In this document: piece by piece, positions 36,482 to 46,096 of the stretch
Layout: each line of letters starts with the position of its first letter
Numbering within the stretch: position 1 is the stretch's first letter
NCBI RefSeq assembly: GCF_031583595.1
Contig: NZ_CP134145.1
Location: forward strand, 4,526,001 to 4,590,000
DNA length: 64,000 nt
Source of the DNA: Thalassotalea psychrophila
GTDB taxonomy: Bacteria; Pseudomonadota; Gammaproteobacteria; Enterobacterales; Alteromonadaceae
Reading direction: 5' to 3'
Program-made: the position numbers and the translations under genes
The notes under the pieces: model-generated
Told to the model about the DNA's origin: nothing
Database searches by the model: none
The model's input: the letters and a program-made list of their open reading frames with translations, nothing else

Positions 36482-37408
36482 TTACTTATTTATTTTGGCC
36501 GATTTTCCAGAATCTGGGTTTATTGGTGTTTTCCATAAGAAAATAAAAATACCAATAAACAGTGCAAGTACAACTAACCATTTACCCCACTGGCTGGGAT
36601 CAATCCAAAACTCTTTATAAAAACCCCAATAGGTGGCTATTTCCCAGTTGTACCAAGCAACACCGCCAGCACCGATGGCATAACGAATCATTAAACCAAC
36701 TTCAGTTTGCTTACTTTGTTTATAAAGTAAGTATACTGACCAAACAAATATTGCTGCCGACAAGATATAAGTTGCCATGTGGTGAGTACCGGCAATACGT
36801 GGGTCTAAAATCAGAATCATTACCACGTACATAAACCAGTTTACAAATACATATTCAGAGGCTGCAATTCGAGAGGTTTGTGGCTTAATGCCAGCCGTTG
36901 GTTTACCTAAACCTTCTCGCAAGCCTAAAGTTTTACGGATCCATAGCAACATGCGACAACGCATATCTTTCTGGAACATGGTGGTAATTAACATGAATAA
37001 TAAAAAGATCGACGATATCTCTAATATGCTGTGTGAACCTAATAAGACTGGTGTTCCGCTAGCATCTTTCACCATAGGGATAGAGTTGGCGTGTTCAAAG
37101 AAATCTAAGCCCATTTCAACCCAAGAGTCCCAAATTAACATAGCACCCAAGAATCCAAGTAATGACCCCTTAACTTCGTCTTTTTTTAATCCCTTATAAA
37201 TCAAAACAACACCGATACAACCAATAGCGAAAGTCATTAAGTACTTCCAGGTTTCGGAGTGCGGGACAGCGTAAATCATACTGACGACATACATATGGGA
37301 AATAGGTTTTTGCAAAGTCACGAAAAAGTAAACTAGCAATGCCATAAAGACAGTGTTAGCGCGGATATTAGAAAATTTAGAAGGCTGAGATACAACGTCA
37401 GTAGTCAC
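36482..37408 (-). CDS. Polytopic membrane protein of unknown function (set B)
   Basis: 308 residues starting at GTG 37408, which has GGAGA 6 bases upstream; the longer TTG frame would bury that site. About seven to eight hydrophobic segments. Notable are LISWD-like LIWDSWVEMGLDFFEHAN, LGSHSILEISS and IAGTHHMATYI, rich in acidic and His residues inside or near helices. I recognise no family. It lies just downstream of the TonB receptor but beyond a hairpin. Confidence 0.55.
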   Translation of the reverse strand: MTTDVVSQPSKFSNIRANTVFMALLVYFFVTLQKPISHMYVVSMIYAVPHSETWKYLMTFAIGCIGVVLIYKGLKKDEVKGSLLGFLGAMLIWDSWVEMGLDFFEHANSIPMVKDASGTPVLLGSHSILEISSIFLLFMLITTMFQKDMRCRMLLWIRKTLGLREGLGKPTAGIKPQTSRIAASEYVFVNWFMYVVMILILDPRIAGTHHMATYILSAAIFVWSVYLLYKQSKQTEVGLMIRYAIGAGGVAWYNWEIATYWGFYKEFWIDPSQWGKWLVVLALFIGIFIFLWKTPINPDSGKSAKINK

Positions 37409-37466
37409 AATAATCTCCAAAGTTAAAAGAAAAATCTATTTACATAGAATATAAAATAAGAATAGT

Positions 37467-37487
37467 AAGGGACGCAATGCGTCCCTT
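37467..37487. terminator. Hairpin after the 37514 TonB receptor
   Basis: Stem AAGGGACGC / GCGTCCCTT with loop AAT. The eight-T tract lies on the plus-strand side, so for the minus-strand receptor this is a hairpin with only a moderately T-rich tail. It may attenuate rather than stop transcription. Confidence 0.55.
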
Positions 37488-37513
37488 CTTTTTTTTGCTA
37501 TATTATCAGTTAA

Positions 37514-40171
37514 TTAAAATGTATAACTCATACGAACACCTGCAGTTCTTAAACTAGGTAAAGTTGCATTTACCGCAAATGGAACAGCTTGACCGTCAGG
37601 GAAGAAACCATAATCAACGTTACCAATTGCAGATTTGATTGTATCGTCATCAAATAAGTTTTCAACATAGCCAGTAACAGTCCAGTTGTCACCCTGCATT
37701 CCGATGCTTAAGTCCCATTCCCAATATGAATCTAAGTAAGCATGCTCACCACGATCTACATAACGTTTCGAACTGTATTGACCAAACACTTCAACGAAAG
37801 CTTGAAGTTCAAAAACTTCAGTAGTGTAACGTGCGTTAATCGTACCTGTATGTTTTGCTGAAAGAGGTAATTGTTTACCTGAAAAATCACCATCTTCATT
37901 ACCGGAAATCATTTTATCAACATCACTTACTTTAGCGCCAGGAAGATCAGCACCTGCAACGATTTCTGCTAAATTGAAATCAGTATATGAAGAATCAGAA
38001 TACAAATAACCGCCTGAAATACGTAATTCAGGAATTGGTTGCCATACACTATCAATTTCAAAACCTTTTACTTCAGATTCACCGGCGTTGATAACCGAAA
38101 CGTTAGCAATACCAACTTCATTAAAGAAAGTAAATGGTGTTTGTTGGTCAGTATATTCCCAATAGAATGCCGCTACGTTAACTAAGACATTATTTTCTGC
38201 AGAGAATGCTTTAGCACCAATTTCATAAGCCCAAAGTTCTTCAGGCTTGTACTCACCATCTCTAACATCACCATTAGCATCGGTGGTAGTAATACCGCCG
38301 GGTTTAAAGCCTTTTGAAGCTGTTACATAAGTAAATACGGTTTCATTTACTTGATAATCAACCGTTACACGCGGTAAGAATGCGCTGTCGCTAACGCTGT
38401 TCTCAGTATAGTAATTCTCGTTAGGTACAAAGCCGCCAAACGGTGGAATAGTCGGATCAAATGTTAATTGTCCAGCATCGTAAGCATGCATGCCAAACAT
38501 GTAAAAGGCATCATACGTTCTGTCATCTGCTTCACCGGTATAATCGATAGTTTCATCAATATAGCGACCTTCAAATGAAATGTTCATGTCATCTGTTACA
38601 TGCCAATTGATTAAACCAGCAATAGACCAATGTTCAGTATCTCGTGTAATTGGAGTTGTTTTATTAACACCATCAGCAAATGGCGCTTCTTTAAGATCGT
38701 TAATAAAGCTAGTGAAAGGAGATTGTTGCAATTGTGCAAGTACTGTTGCTTTATCCGCACCTTCTCTTAACCAAAATTGATTGCCGAATTGTGTTTCCAT
38801 TTCTTCTTTCCAGAATAATGCAGAAGCAACCCAGTTAAATTTGTCAGTATCACCACTTAGGCGAAATTCTTGGTTATATTGCTCTAACTCAAAGGTTGAA
38901 CTTGAGTCTGATTGCATACCAAATTGTGACCATGGTGGTGCAAAAGGTGGCATTCCTACCGGATCTGAATAAAGCGAATAATCTGTAGAGTCAAAATCTT
39001 CTATAATTGACGAGTCACTTTTTGTATAAGAGGTACTTGATACAAAGTTAAAAGAATCGAAATTCCACTCAAATTCAAATGAAACACGAGTATTTTCTAC
39101 GTCAGTGCCTCTATAATCCTTGCCTGTTAGAGGATTCGCTGACAAATCAATCTGACTTTCGTCTCCTTGCACTTCACCCGTAACCATAGGGCGACAATTA
39201 GGTTGAGGACCTAAGAAAGCGAAACTGTCCCAATAAGGCGCTGCTTCTGCTGCCGCACAATCTTGTGGTGCATCAAAAGAGTAAGGTAACATTTTTCCAC
39301 CTTGCGCGGTATTAACCGAGCCGGTAGCAAATGGATTAGTCATCGGATCGAATTCTGGAAGCATGCTACGAATAGACACTACTGGACGAGGACCATATTC
39401 TTCATCTGAGGTTTCTGCACGGAAATAAATCGACGTATCATCACTAGGAAGATATAACGCCGATAAGGCAACACCTTGTGATTCAGAATAACCTAAGTTT
39501 CCACCAGTATTTGGATTGTCATATTGGCCATCGCTTGATGAGTCGATGACTTTAATTTTTGCTGCAAAATTTTCAGTAAGGCCGCCCTCAATGGTCAATG
39601 CAAGGTCATGCGTACTGTTTTCAGCGATATTGGCATCTAATTTTACTTGCTTGTCAAAACTAGGACGTTTAGTTACATAGTTGATGGCTCCAGCGAATGC
39701 ACTGCGACCATAGTTTACCGATTGAGGACCTTTAACAACTTCAACTTGTTGTAGATCTAGAAGCTTCATGTTGGCGGTCATACCACCACCAGATAATGTC
39801 ATTGTTTCTGAAGAAACATCGATACCATCTACTAGAATCGCTACATTTGGACGACCACGGTCAATAGTTAAACCACGAATCGTAGGGCGAGTATCGTTTG
39901 GACCTGCGCCAATATCAAATGTTAGACCATTAATATATTTAGCTACATCTTCTGATGTTTGAATACCTTTCTCTTCAATTTCTCTATTTGACATTGCTGA
40001 AATAGACAACGGAATTGTTTCTAATGTTTCAGTAATTTTACGAGTAGTAACGGTAATTCTTTCAATGTCTGACTCTTTTGCCGCTTGTGTTTCAGCATCG
40101 GACTCTGCAGCATATGCTGATTGCGCAAGCAAAAAAGAGGATATTAGAATAGATAACTTAGTTTTGTTCAT
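37514..40171 (-). CDS. TonB-dependent outer-membrane receptor (set B)
   Basis: 885 residues. Signal peptide MNKTKLSILISSFLLAQSAYA, an IERITVTTRK region before the plug, plug motifs (GLTIDRGRPNVAILVDG, KGPQSVNYGRSAFAGAINYV) and a barrel ending VRMSYTF. An AGGG site precedes ATG. Two copies of the set-B palindrome lie 160-215 bases upstream, linking it to the catabolic operons rather than to sugar use. Together with the membrane proteins downstream it is the probable uptake door for the set-B substrate, which must be too large for porins. Confidence 0.93.
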   Translation of the reverse strand: MNKTKLSILISSFLLAQSAYAAESDAETQAAKESDIERITVTTRKITETLETIPLSISAMSNREIEEKGIQTSEDVAKYINGLTFDIGAGPNDTRPTIRGLTIDRGRPNVAILVDGIDVSSETMTLSGGGMTANMKLLDLQQVEVVKGPQSVNYGRSAFAGAINYVTKRPSFDKQVKLDANIAENSTHDLALTIEGGLTENFAAKIKVIDSSSDGQYDNPNTGGNLGYSESQGVALSALYLPSDDTSIYFRAETSDEEYGPRPVVSIRSMLPEFDPMTNPFATGSVNTAQGGKMLPYSFDAPQDCAAAEAAPYWDSFAFLGPQPNCRPMVTGEVQGDESQIDLSANPLTGKDYRGTDVENTRVSFEFEWNFDSFNFVSSTSYTKSDSSIIEDFDSTDYSLYSDPVGMPPFAPPWSQFGMQSDSSSTFELEQYNQEFRLSGDTDKFNWVASALFWKEEMETQFGNQFWLREGADKATVLAQLQQSPFTSFINDLKEAPFADGVNKTTPITRDTEHWSIAGLINWHVTDDMNISFEGRYIDETIDYTGEADDRTYDAFYMFGMHAYDAGQLTFDPTIPPFGGFVPNENYYTENSVSDSAFLPRVTVDYQVNETVFTYVTASKGFKPGGITTTDANGDVRDGEYKPEELWAYEIGAKAFSAENNVLVNVAAFYWEYTDQQTPFTFFNEVGIANVSVINAGESEVKGFEIDSVWQPIPELRISGGYLYSDSSYTDFNLAEIVAGADLPGAKVSDVDKMISGNEDGDFSGKQLPLSAKHTGTINARYTTEVFELQAFVEVFGQYSSKRYVDRGEHAYLDSYWEWDLSIGMQGDNWTVTGYVENLFDDDTIKSAIGNVDYGFFPDGQAVPFAVNATLPSLRTAGVRMSYTF

Positions 40172-40331
40172 AGTTTCACCCTAGGGGTTGGCTTTAAATT
40201 ATTATTGTTTGCCATACCTGATTGAACTACATAAACATCATCAGGCGTGTCGCAAATTTCTATTATTGTATTTGTCTTATTATTATTTAAGCATTGCGCA
40301 GGCTTTGCTCTTAGTTATTAAAGTTACACAT

Positions 40332-40351
40332 TTGTTATATTGATGCAACAA
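40332..40351. promoter_or_regulatory. Set-B palindrome, site 3a
   Basis: TTGTTATA-TTGA-TGCAACAA; six of eight right-arm bases match the perfect palindrome. Confidence 0.65.
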
Positions 40352-40365
40352 TAAAACAATCTATT

Positions 40366-40385
40366 TTGTTATATTGATAATACAA
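40366..40385. promoter_or_regulatory. Set-B palindrome, site 3b
   Basis: TTGTTATA-TTGA-TAATACAA; left arm perfect, right arm with two changes. Confidence 0.65.
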
Positions 40386-40484
40386 TAGACCTAAGATATG
40401 TTATTTAAATGTAAATTGGACTGACATATGTCACTTTTTTTGGCTAAAAATCAGACGAAAACACATAAAGATCAAAAAATATGT

Positions 40485-40508
40485 AAAAAAAAACCAGTTA
40501 ATAACTGG
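40485..40508 (-). terminator. Terminator of the eight-gene set-B operon
   Basis: On the minus strand CCAGTTA, one-base loop, TAACTGG, then nine T. It lies 28 bases after the FAD monooxygenase stop. Confidence 0.85.
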
Positions 40509-40535
40509 CTTTAATATTTCGTTAATTAAAATGCT

Positions 40536-41744
40536 TTATTCAACAGCGAGTGAATCCTTTACACATTGAATCATTGCACGCTCTAATATAAATTCTTTCG
40601 CTTTAACTGGATCAGCAGCCGTGTCCATAAACATTTTTTGACGTTTAGCTTGCTCTTCAGGATCAGTAGATTCCATCAGTTTCTTATTGGCAATGGTATG
40701 GTTTTGCACAAATTGAACGGCTAAATCTTTGCGTTGACGATCATAGTGGGCAAACTTTGCTTCATAATCTGCACCATTTTGAATAATGTCTGTTAATTTT
40801 TCAGCTAAGTTAAACGCATCATGTAAACCGCCATTCATACCCATACCGCCTAACGGATTGTTAATATGACAAGCATCACCAGCAAGCACTACACGGCCTT
40901 TGTAATAGGTTTCAGCAACACGTTGATGTACGTTGTATAACGTACGATGGCCTATGTCATAATCACCTTCTTTTTTATAAAGGTGTTGTAGACGGTCTTG
41001 AATGAATTCATCAGTTAAGTATTTATCTAAATCGGTTTCATTCGGGTCTGTTGGCCAAAGTACACGCCAAATTTTCTCCGTACGTAATATCACACACCAC
41101 TCATCAGGATCTGATACGTAGTTAACATAAGAAAGATTATCGAAGGCATCTTCAAATGGGAACGTGGTACTAGCAACCAAGAATTTCTCATTATAAGTAA
41201 AACCGCCGTAGTTAATTTCTGCCGCTTTTCGAACATTACTCGAGGCGCCATCACAGCCTAGTAAAAATGCGCCATTAATGCTGATTTCACCATTAGGTGT
41301 GTTAACAATTGCGGTAACGCCATCATTGTCTTGTTCAAAATCAGCAACTTCATGCTCAAATAACACTTCAACGTTGTCATAGTTTTTAAGGTGTTCACCA
41401 ATAATGTGCGTTAACTCATACTGCTCTAACTGCAAACGAAATGGAAAACGAGTTTCATCACTGATCAAATTCATATCAAACTCAGCAACTTCGTTAGTTT
41501 TACGATCGCGATATTGATATCTATCTACAACTAAACCTTTCTCAATCATTTCATCAGCAAGCCCTAATCCATCTAACATTTCCATTGATGGCGGGTGAAA
41601 CGTCGACGCTCTTAAATCGATTGGTAAACTGCTATGTTTTTCAAGTAGTACGACAGGAATATTTTGCTTTGCCAAATACAATGCGAGAACCGAACCTGCC
41701 GGGCCTGCACCTGAAATGATTACTGTGTTATTTGTTTTAGCCAT
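40536..41744 (-). CDS. FAD-dependent aromatic-type monooxygenase (PHBH family)
   Basis: 402 residues. FAD motif SGAGPAGSVLALYLA (11-25), the DG motif FLLGCDGASSNVR, and the GD motif VLAGDACHINNPLGGMGMNGG are all intact. Such class A flavoproteins hydroxylate (hetero)aromatic rings with NAD(P)H and O2. Last gene of the operon starting at 49843. Together with the isochorismatase-like, alpha/beta hydrolase and maleate-isomerase-like proteins it parallels the nicotinate maleamate pathway (NicC, NicF, NicD, NicE). The real substrate may be a pyrrole or maleimide-like fragment. AAGGAG precedes ATG. Confidence 0.9.
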   Translation of the reverse strand: MAKTNNTVIISGAGPAGSVLALYLAKQNIPVVLLEKHSSLPIDLRASTFHPPSMEMLDGLGLADEMIEKGLVVDRYQYRDRKTNEVAEFDMNLISDETRFPFRLQLEQYELTHIIGEHLKNYDNVEVLFEHEVADFEQDNDGVTAIVNTPNGEISINGAFLLGCDGASSNVRKAAEINYGGFTYNEKFLVASTTFPFEDAFDNLSYVNYVSDPDEWCVILRTEKIWRVLWPTDPNETDLDKYLTDEFIQDRLQHLYKKEGDYDIGHRTLYNVHQRVAETYYKGRVVLAGDACHINNPLGGMGMNGGLHDAFNLAEKLTDIIQNGADYEAKFAHYDRQRKDLAVQFVQNHTIANKKLMESTDPEEQAKRQKMFMDTAADPVKAKEFILERAMIQCVKDSLAVE

Positions 41745-41770
41745 AATAATACTGCTCCTTATGGTAATTT

Positions 41771-42364
41771 TTATATTTTGTGTAGTTGGGAAATAATGTC
41801 TGCACAGCCAGTAACATCGGCATATTTTGCATTCATATCAAATAGGTTTGCTTTGTGGGCGTCTTGATTACGATCGCCAACCGCCTCTTCTGCTACAACA
41901 ACTCGGAAGTTATGTTGTAAGCCATCAACTACAGTTGCGCGCACACAACCACTTGTAGTTAAACCAGTGACCACTATTGAGTCAGCTTGGGCCGCGATTA
42001 GCTGCTGAGCTAAGTCGGTTTTAAAAAAACTACTCGCCCATTGCTTTTCAATAACAGCTTCGTTCTCTAGCGGTGTTAATCTTGAATCAATTTTTACCCA
42101 GTGCGAACCTGGAGTTAACACATCAAGCGCATTGATTTTATCTCTAAAAACACGTGCTTGAGATTCATTATGAAAAACCACAGTAGTAAAAAATACCGGT
42201 AACCCTTTGGCGCGAAAGGCGGCTAATAATTGTTGGTTGTGTACCACCACAGATTCACACTCTGCCCCCAAAGGGCAAGCTGGATCAGTAAAGCCATTGA
42301 TCATATCAACCAATATCAATGCTGGTCGTTGACCAAATCCTAATTTGTTTTTCTGTAAGTCCAT
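41771..42364 (-). CDS. Isochorismatase-family amidohydrolase (maleamate amidase-like)
   Basis: 197 residues with the intact catalytic triad Asp20 (ILVDMINGF), Lys107 (EKQWASSF) and Cys140 (TTSGCVRATVVDG). The cis-peptide region VVTGLTTSGC fits N-carbamoylsarcosine amidase and maleamate amidohydrolase (NicF) more than true isochorismatases. It likely hydrolyses an amide to release ammonia. It lies 4 bases after the alpha/beta hydrolase gene and 26 before the FAD monooxygenase, so translation is probably coupled. Confidence 0.88.
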   Translation of the reverse strand: MDLQKNKLGFGQRPALILVDMINGFTDPACPLGAECESVVVHNQQLLAAFRAKGLPVFFTTVVFHNESQARVFRDKINALDVLTPGSHWVKIDSRLTPLENEAVIEKQWASSFFKTDLAQQLIAAQADSIVVTGLTTSGCVRATVVDGLQHNFRVVVAEEAVGDRNQDAHKANLFDMNAKYADVTGCADIISQLHKI

Positions 42365-42368
42365 GAAT

Positions 42369-43178
42369 TTATCTCAAAAAGTTTATTATTATATTGGCAA
42401 CTTGTTGCGGATGAGTTTCACAAACATAAGTTGTGGTATCGCCAATTTCGACCTTGGTTCCCATTTTTAAAAGCGCTAAGCTATCATCAATATAAGGTTG
42501 TAAAACATCACGGTCACCGGCAAAAACTAGCGTTTTGCATTGTATTTTTCTTAATGCTGCTGCTGCATCAAAATTTGCTACTGCCTTATAGGCCGCTTGA
42601 TAGTGTTCACCCATTTGTATTGCTAAGCAGGTTTCTCTTTGTGCTATAGCTATATCTACATCACTGTCTTTACCGCGCATTTTTTGCCAAATATTAGCGA
42701 TATACTCTCCGCCCTCATCGGGCTCAGGCAATGCCACTTTGGCTGGCAATGCAGCGCACAAGTCTGCTGGCATTAACGTTGGACCTGACATGATTAAACG
42801 TTCACATAAATATGGATAATTCGAAGCGATATATTTAGCAACGGCAGCACCGGTATGATGGCCAAAAATAGCGGCTTGGTTCTCGCTAATATTGACACCA
42901 ATATGCTGCAAACATTGCACCACGCTATCACCATATAAATCGATACTATGTGCACCTAAATTGATGCCATCACTTTGGCCGAAACCAATAAAGTCAGGAG
43001 CAATGCAGTAAAAGTGTTCGGTTAAAAATGGCATGATAATACGGTACATCTCAGCGCAGCTTGGCGCTTGATGAAGTAAAACCAATACAGGTTTTGACTT
43101 ATCGCCAGCAGTTAAATAATGCACTTGGCCAAAATCAGTGTTTGCATAGCCTTTATTGATGTTAGATTGCTCGCTCAT
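42369..43178 (-). CDS. Alpha/beta hydrolase with altered nucleophile site
   Basis: 269 residues of alpha/beta hydrolase pattern: VLLHQAPSCAEMY, APDFIGFGQSD, a late FAGDRDVLQPY (Asp) and ETHPQQVA (His). The nucleophile elbow reads GHHTG (106-110), so His108 stands where Ser is expected, with Thr next to it. It may be a non-hydrolytic member, or use another residue. In the nicotinate pathway an alpha/beta hydrolase (NicD) removes a formyl group; in plant chlorophyll breakdown an esterase (MES16) of this fold acts. Either role is only suggested by context. Confidence 0.8.
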   Translation of the reverse strand: MSEQSNINKGYANTDFGQVHYLTAGDKSKPVLVLLHQAPSCAEMYRIIMPFLTEHFYCIAPDFIGFGQSDGINLGAHSIDLYGDSVVQCLQHIGVNISENQAAIFGHHTGAAVAKYIASNYPYLCERLIMSGPTLMPADLCAALPAKVALPEPDEGGEYIANIWQKMRGKDSDVDIAIAQRETCLAIQMGEHYQAAYKAVANFDAAAALRKIQCKTLVFAGDRDVLQPYIDDSLALLKMGTKVEIGDTTTYVCETHPQQVANIIINFLR

Positions 43179-43190
43179 AATAGTACCTAT

Positions 43191-44630
43191 TTACAAACTC
43201 TCATTTACTTCAATACTTACCCACTTAACATCGGTAAATTCTTCCGTTGAATAGGCTCCGCCGCTGCGTCCAACACCCGACAACTTACTACCGCCAATAG
43301 GTGCTAATGCATTACTTTGGAATGAGTGCATACCAACATGTACCGAACCGGCATCAATACCGCGCACTGCGGTCATTGCCCAGTTCATATTTTTAGTCAG
43401 TACACTTGCCGATAAACCAAATTTTGAATCGTTAGCAATATCAATCGCTTGCTCTAATGAATCGGCTTTAACCACATTGGTTAATGGCCCAAACGATTCT
43501 TCTGTCCAAGCACTGCATGTATTAGGTGAATCAACAAGCACTGTTGGTTGATAAATCAAACCAGATTTAACACTACCACCAGTTAAAATCGTTGCCCCTG
43601 CAGCTACGGCACTGTCGACATGCTGCTGAATTTTTTCAACTGCATTGCGATTAATAAGCGGGCCATAAATGGTATTGTCATCACGTAAATCACCTACTTG
43701 CAAACTTTCAGCTTCGGCTTTTAATGCCTCAATGAAGTCTTGATAAATATCGCTGTGTACTATCACTCTAGAATTGGCCATACAAATTTGACCACCGTGA
43801 GTAAATATCCCTTGGGCAACAATTGCCGCCGCCTTTTTAGGGTCAACATCTGGCAATACTAATGCCGCGCTTTTTCCGCCAAGCTCAAGTTGTGCTTTAA
43901 CCATGCGTTTCATTGCCACACCGCCAATGTGTTGTCCTGTTTGGGTTGAACCAGTTAACGCAATACAGTCAATATCTTGATGCTCAACAAGAGGCGCACC
44001 ACATTCCAAACCAAAGCCAGTTACAACATGAATTACTTCACTTGGTACGCCAGCTTCGACTAACATTTTGGCAAATTCTAGGGCAATAACCGGTGTTTCT
44101 TCAGACGGTTTGATAACCACTGAGTTTCCGGCAGCTAGAGGAAAGGCCACCATTTTGGTTAATAGCGCCAGTGGTGCGTTATAAGGTGAAACCACCGCAA
44201 CTACGCCTAATGGATGGCGCAATACCATAGAAATTCTATCGGGATTATCATTTGGAAAGGTATCGCCATATAAACGACGAGCTTCTCCGGCCGCTGTTCT
44301 TAATAAATCAACGGTATATAAAATTTCAAAACGCGCTTTGCTAATTGCCGAGCCACTTTCATCAATAAGAATATCAAGTAGTCTCGCCATGCCTTGCTGT
44401 TCAATTAAATCGGCCGCTTTTAACAGTGCCGCTTCACGTACTTTGGGCGCTGCTTTTGACCAAGTTTTATAACCGCTTTTGGCGATATTGATTGCCTGTT
44501 CAACATCTGCTGAATTCGCCTGTGCAACTTTCGCATAAAGTTGTTCATTACTTGGGTTAAGTACATCAAAATAGTTACCACTTGCAGGGGCAACATCTTG
44601 ACCATTTATAAATAAATTATAAGGATTCAT
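43191..44630 (-). CDS. Aldehyde dehydrogenase 1
   Basis: 479 residues, normal length. NAD-binding PYNAPLALLTKMVAFPLAAGN, KPSEETPVIALEFA, catalytic Glu in LELGGKSAALVLP, and catalytic Cys in THGGQICMANSRVIV (about residue 283), with ESFGPLTNV near the end. Oxidises an aldehyde to an acid with NAD(P). Its start overlaps the stop of the other aldehyde dehydrogenase by one base (TAATG). Confidence 0.92.
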   Translation of the reverse strand: MNPYNLFINGQDVAPASGNYFDVLNPSNEQLYAKVAQANSADVEQAINIAKSGYKTWSKAAPKVREAALLKAADLIEQQGMARLLDILIDESGSAISKARFEILYTVDLLRTAAGEARRLYGDTFPNDNPDRISMVLRHPLGVVAVVSPYNAPLALLTKMVAFPLAAGNSVVIKPSEETPVIALEFAKMLVEAGVPSEVIHVVTGFGLECGAPLVEHQDIDCIALTGSTQTGQHIGGVAMKRMVKAQLELGGKSAALVLPDVDPKKAAAIVAQGIFTHGGQICMANSRVIVHSDIYQDFIEALKAEAESLQVGDLRDDNTIYGPLINRNAVEKIQQHVDSAVAAGATILTGGSVKSGLIYQPTVLVDSPNTCSAWTEESFGPLTNVVKADSLEQAIDIANDSKFGLSASVLTKNMNWAMTAVRGIDAGSVHVGMHSFQSNALAPIGGSKLSGVGRSGGAYSTEEFTDVKWVSIEVNESL

Positions 44631-46063
44631 TACGCCTCTCCAATAACACGTGTGCCGCGGAAAAACTCAAAGGTTTCAACAGTCCCTTCATCACCAACTC
44701 CAGATTTACCCCACGCTGAACGAGGTAAGTCAGGTCGTAATGAAAACAGCGTTACTTTGTTAATTTTAACCGTTCCTGCTCGTAACTTTTTAGCCACCTG
44801 CCAGGCGTGATCTTGTTCGCCAAATACATAAGCCGCTAGACCATAATCAGTTTGATTAGCTAAAAAAATTGCCTCATCATCGGTATCAAAAATATGCACA
44901 GTTGCAACCGGGCCAAACACTTCTTCTAGCGTTTGCTCGCCTTTTAAACCGTCAACCAAAGTTGGTACGTGGTACCACCCGGCCAAGTCAGGCAAATCAG
45001 CTAATTCGATGATATTTGCACCAAGCTCTTTATACTCGTTAACGCGTTGTTGCACATGTTTTAAGTGACCTTGATGAACTAAAGGCCCCATATTGGTTTT
45101 TTTATCTAAGGCATTGCCTAAAGTGATATCGGCAAATTTTTCTTTAACCTTGTTTAGCAATTCGTTTTTAACCGATGATGCGATAACAAGTCGGCCAAGC
45201 GCGCGACACCATTGAGCATTCATCGTAGTTAAACCCGCAACAATACTAGTGGCGGCATTATCTAAATCAGCATCGGCTAATACAACTAATGCATTATTAC
45301 CACCAAGCTCTAATTGCGCCGATTTTATTTGTTCACCGCAAACACGGCCAACACCTGCGCCACCCATGGCACCACCGGTAAACGATACCGCTTGTGTGCG
45401 TTTATCAGTAACAACTTTACCACCTACATGGCTACCACCCAGTACCATTTGGAACGTACCCTTTGGTAATTTTGCATCGACAATTGCTTCACTAATAAAT
45501 TGTGCTGAGCCTGCTGCCCATTCAGATGGTTTAAAAATAACCGGACAACCAGCAGCTAAAGCACTGGCTAACTTATGACACGCGATACCTGATGGAGCAT
45601 TCCACGGGGCAATTATTGCAGCAACACCTAATGGCAGGCGCTCCATAATTATATTGCCATTAGCACCGTTAAATTCTTGTTGTTCGGGTAATTCACGTAA
45701 CAATTTTGCTGCGCCAATAAATGCCAATGAACAAACTTTGGCAAATTGCTCTGTTAGCGCTAATACAACACCTGTTTGTACCGCATCCGCAAGGGCTATT
45801 TGCTCACTTTTAGCTTGCATGAACTCTGCAATTTTATCTAAATAGTCGGCGCGAAGTTGATAGCTCAATTCGGACCAATTGCCGCTGGCAAAACATTGCT
45901 GAGCACATGCTAAGGCTTGCTCTACTTGCTTGTCAGACGCAGCCATTTGTTGGCACAATTGCTCGCCAGTACTAGCATTATATAAATGGTTCGGTAACGT
46001 TTCAGCGGCATCACACCACTGATCATTTATATATAATTGTTGTATGGGAAGTTGATAACTCAC
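44630..46063 (-). CDS. Aldehyde dehydrogenase 2
   Basis: 477 residues from a GTG start with AAAGGA 8 bases upstream. PWNAPSGIACHKLASALAAGC and KPSEWAAGSA for NAD, LELGGNNALVVLADAD with the general-base Glu. The catalytic-Cys segment reads TTMNAQWCRALGRLVI, less canonical than in its neighbour (AQWCR rather than GQ-C). EVFGPVATVHIF closes the pattern. Probably active on a different aldehyde, or working as a pair with the downstream enzyme on a dialdehyde. Confidence 0.9.
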   Translation of the reverse strand: MSYQLPIQQLYINDQWCDAAETLPNHLYNASTGEQLCQQMAASDKQVEQALACAQQCFASGNWSELSYQLRADYLDKIAEFMQAKSEQIALADAVQTGVVLALTEQFAKVCSLAFIGAAKLLRELPEQQEFNGANGNIIMERLPLGVAAIIAPWNAPSGIACHKLASALAAGCPVIFKPSEWAAGSAQFISEAIVDAKLPKGTFQMVLGGSHVGGKVVTDKRTQAVSFTGGAMGGAGVGRVCGEQIKSAQLELGGNNALVVLADADLDNAATSIVAGLTTMNAQWCRALGRLVIASSVKNELLNKVKEKFADITLGNALDKKTNMGPLVHQGHLKHVQQRVNEYKELGANIIELADLPDLAGWYHVPTLVDGLKGEQTLEEVFGPVATVHIFDTDDEAIFLANQTDYGLAAYVFGEQDHAWQVAKKLRAGTVKINKVTLFSLRPDLPRSAWGKSGVGDEGTVETFEFFRGTRVIGEA

Positions 46064-46096
46064 AATTCAAATCCTTTGCTCTTTCGGTTTATCGGC

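Larger units (their letters stand above)
40172..40535. promoter_or_regulatory. Intergenic region upstream of the set-B TonB receptor
   Basis: 364 bases without a gene. It holds two tandem set-B palindromes (40332-40351 and 40366-40385, 34 bases apart, about three helical turns) and, at its right end, the terminator of the FAD monooxygenase gene. Confidence 0.65.

Noticed and set aside
40536..42364. Plain nicotinate (nic) degradation cluster
   Set aside because: The enzyme classes match, but NicX and the nicotinate hydroxylase are missing, and the RCCR-like, NOL-like and PCP_red genes are not explained. Retained only as a chemical analogy.
45249..45578. 109-codon frame opposite aldehyde dehydrogenase 2
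   Set aside because: Ala/Pro-rich shadow of the dehydrogenase reading frame; no independent support.
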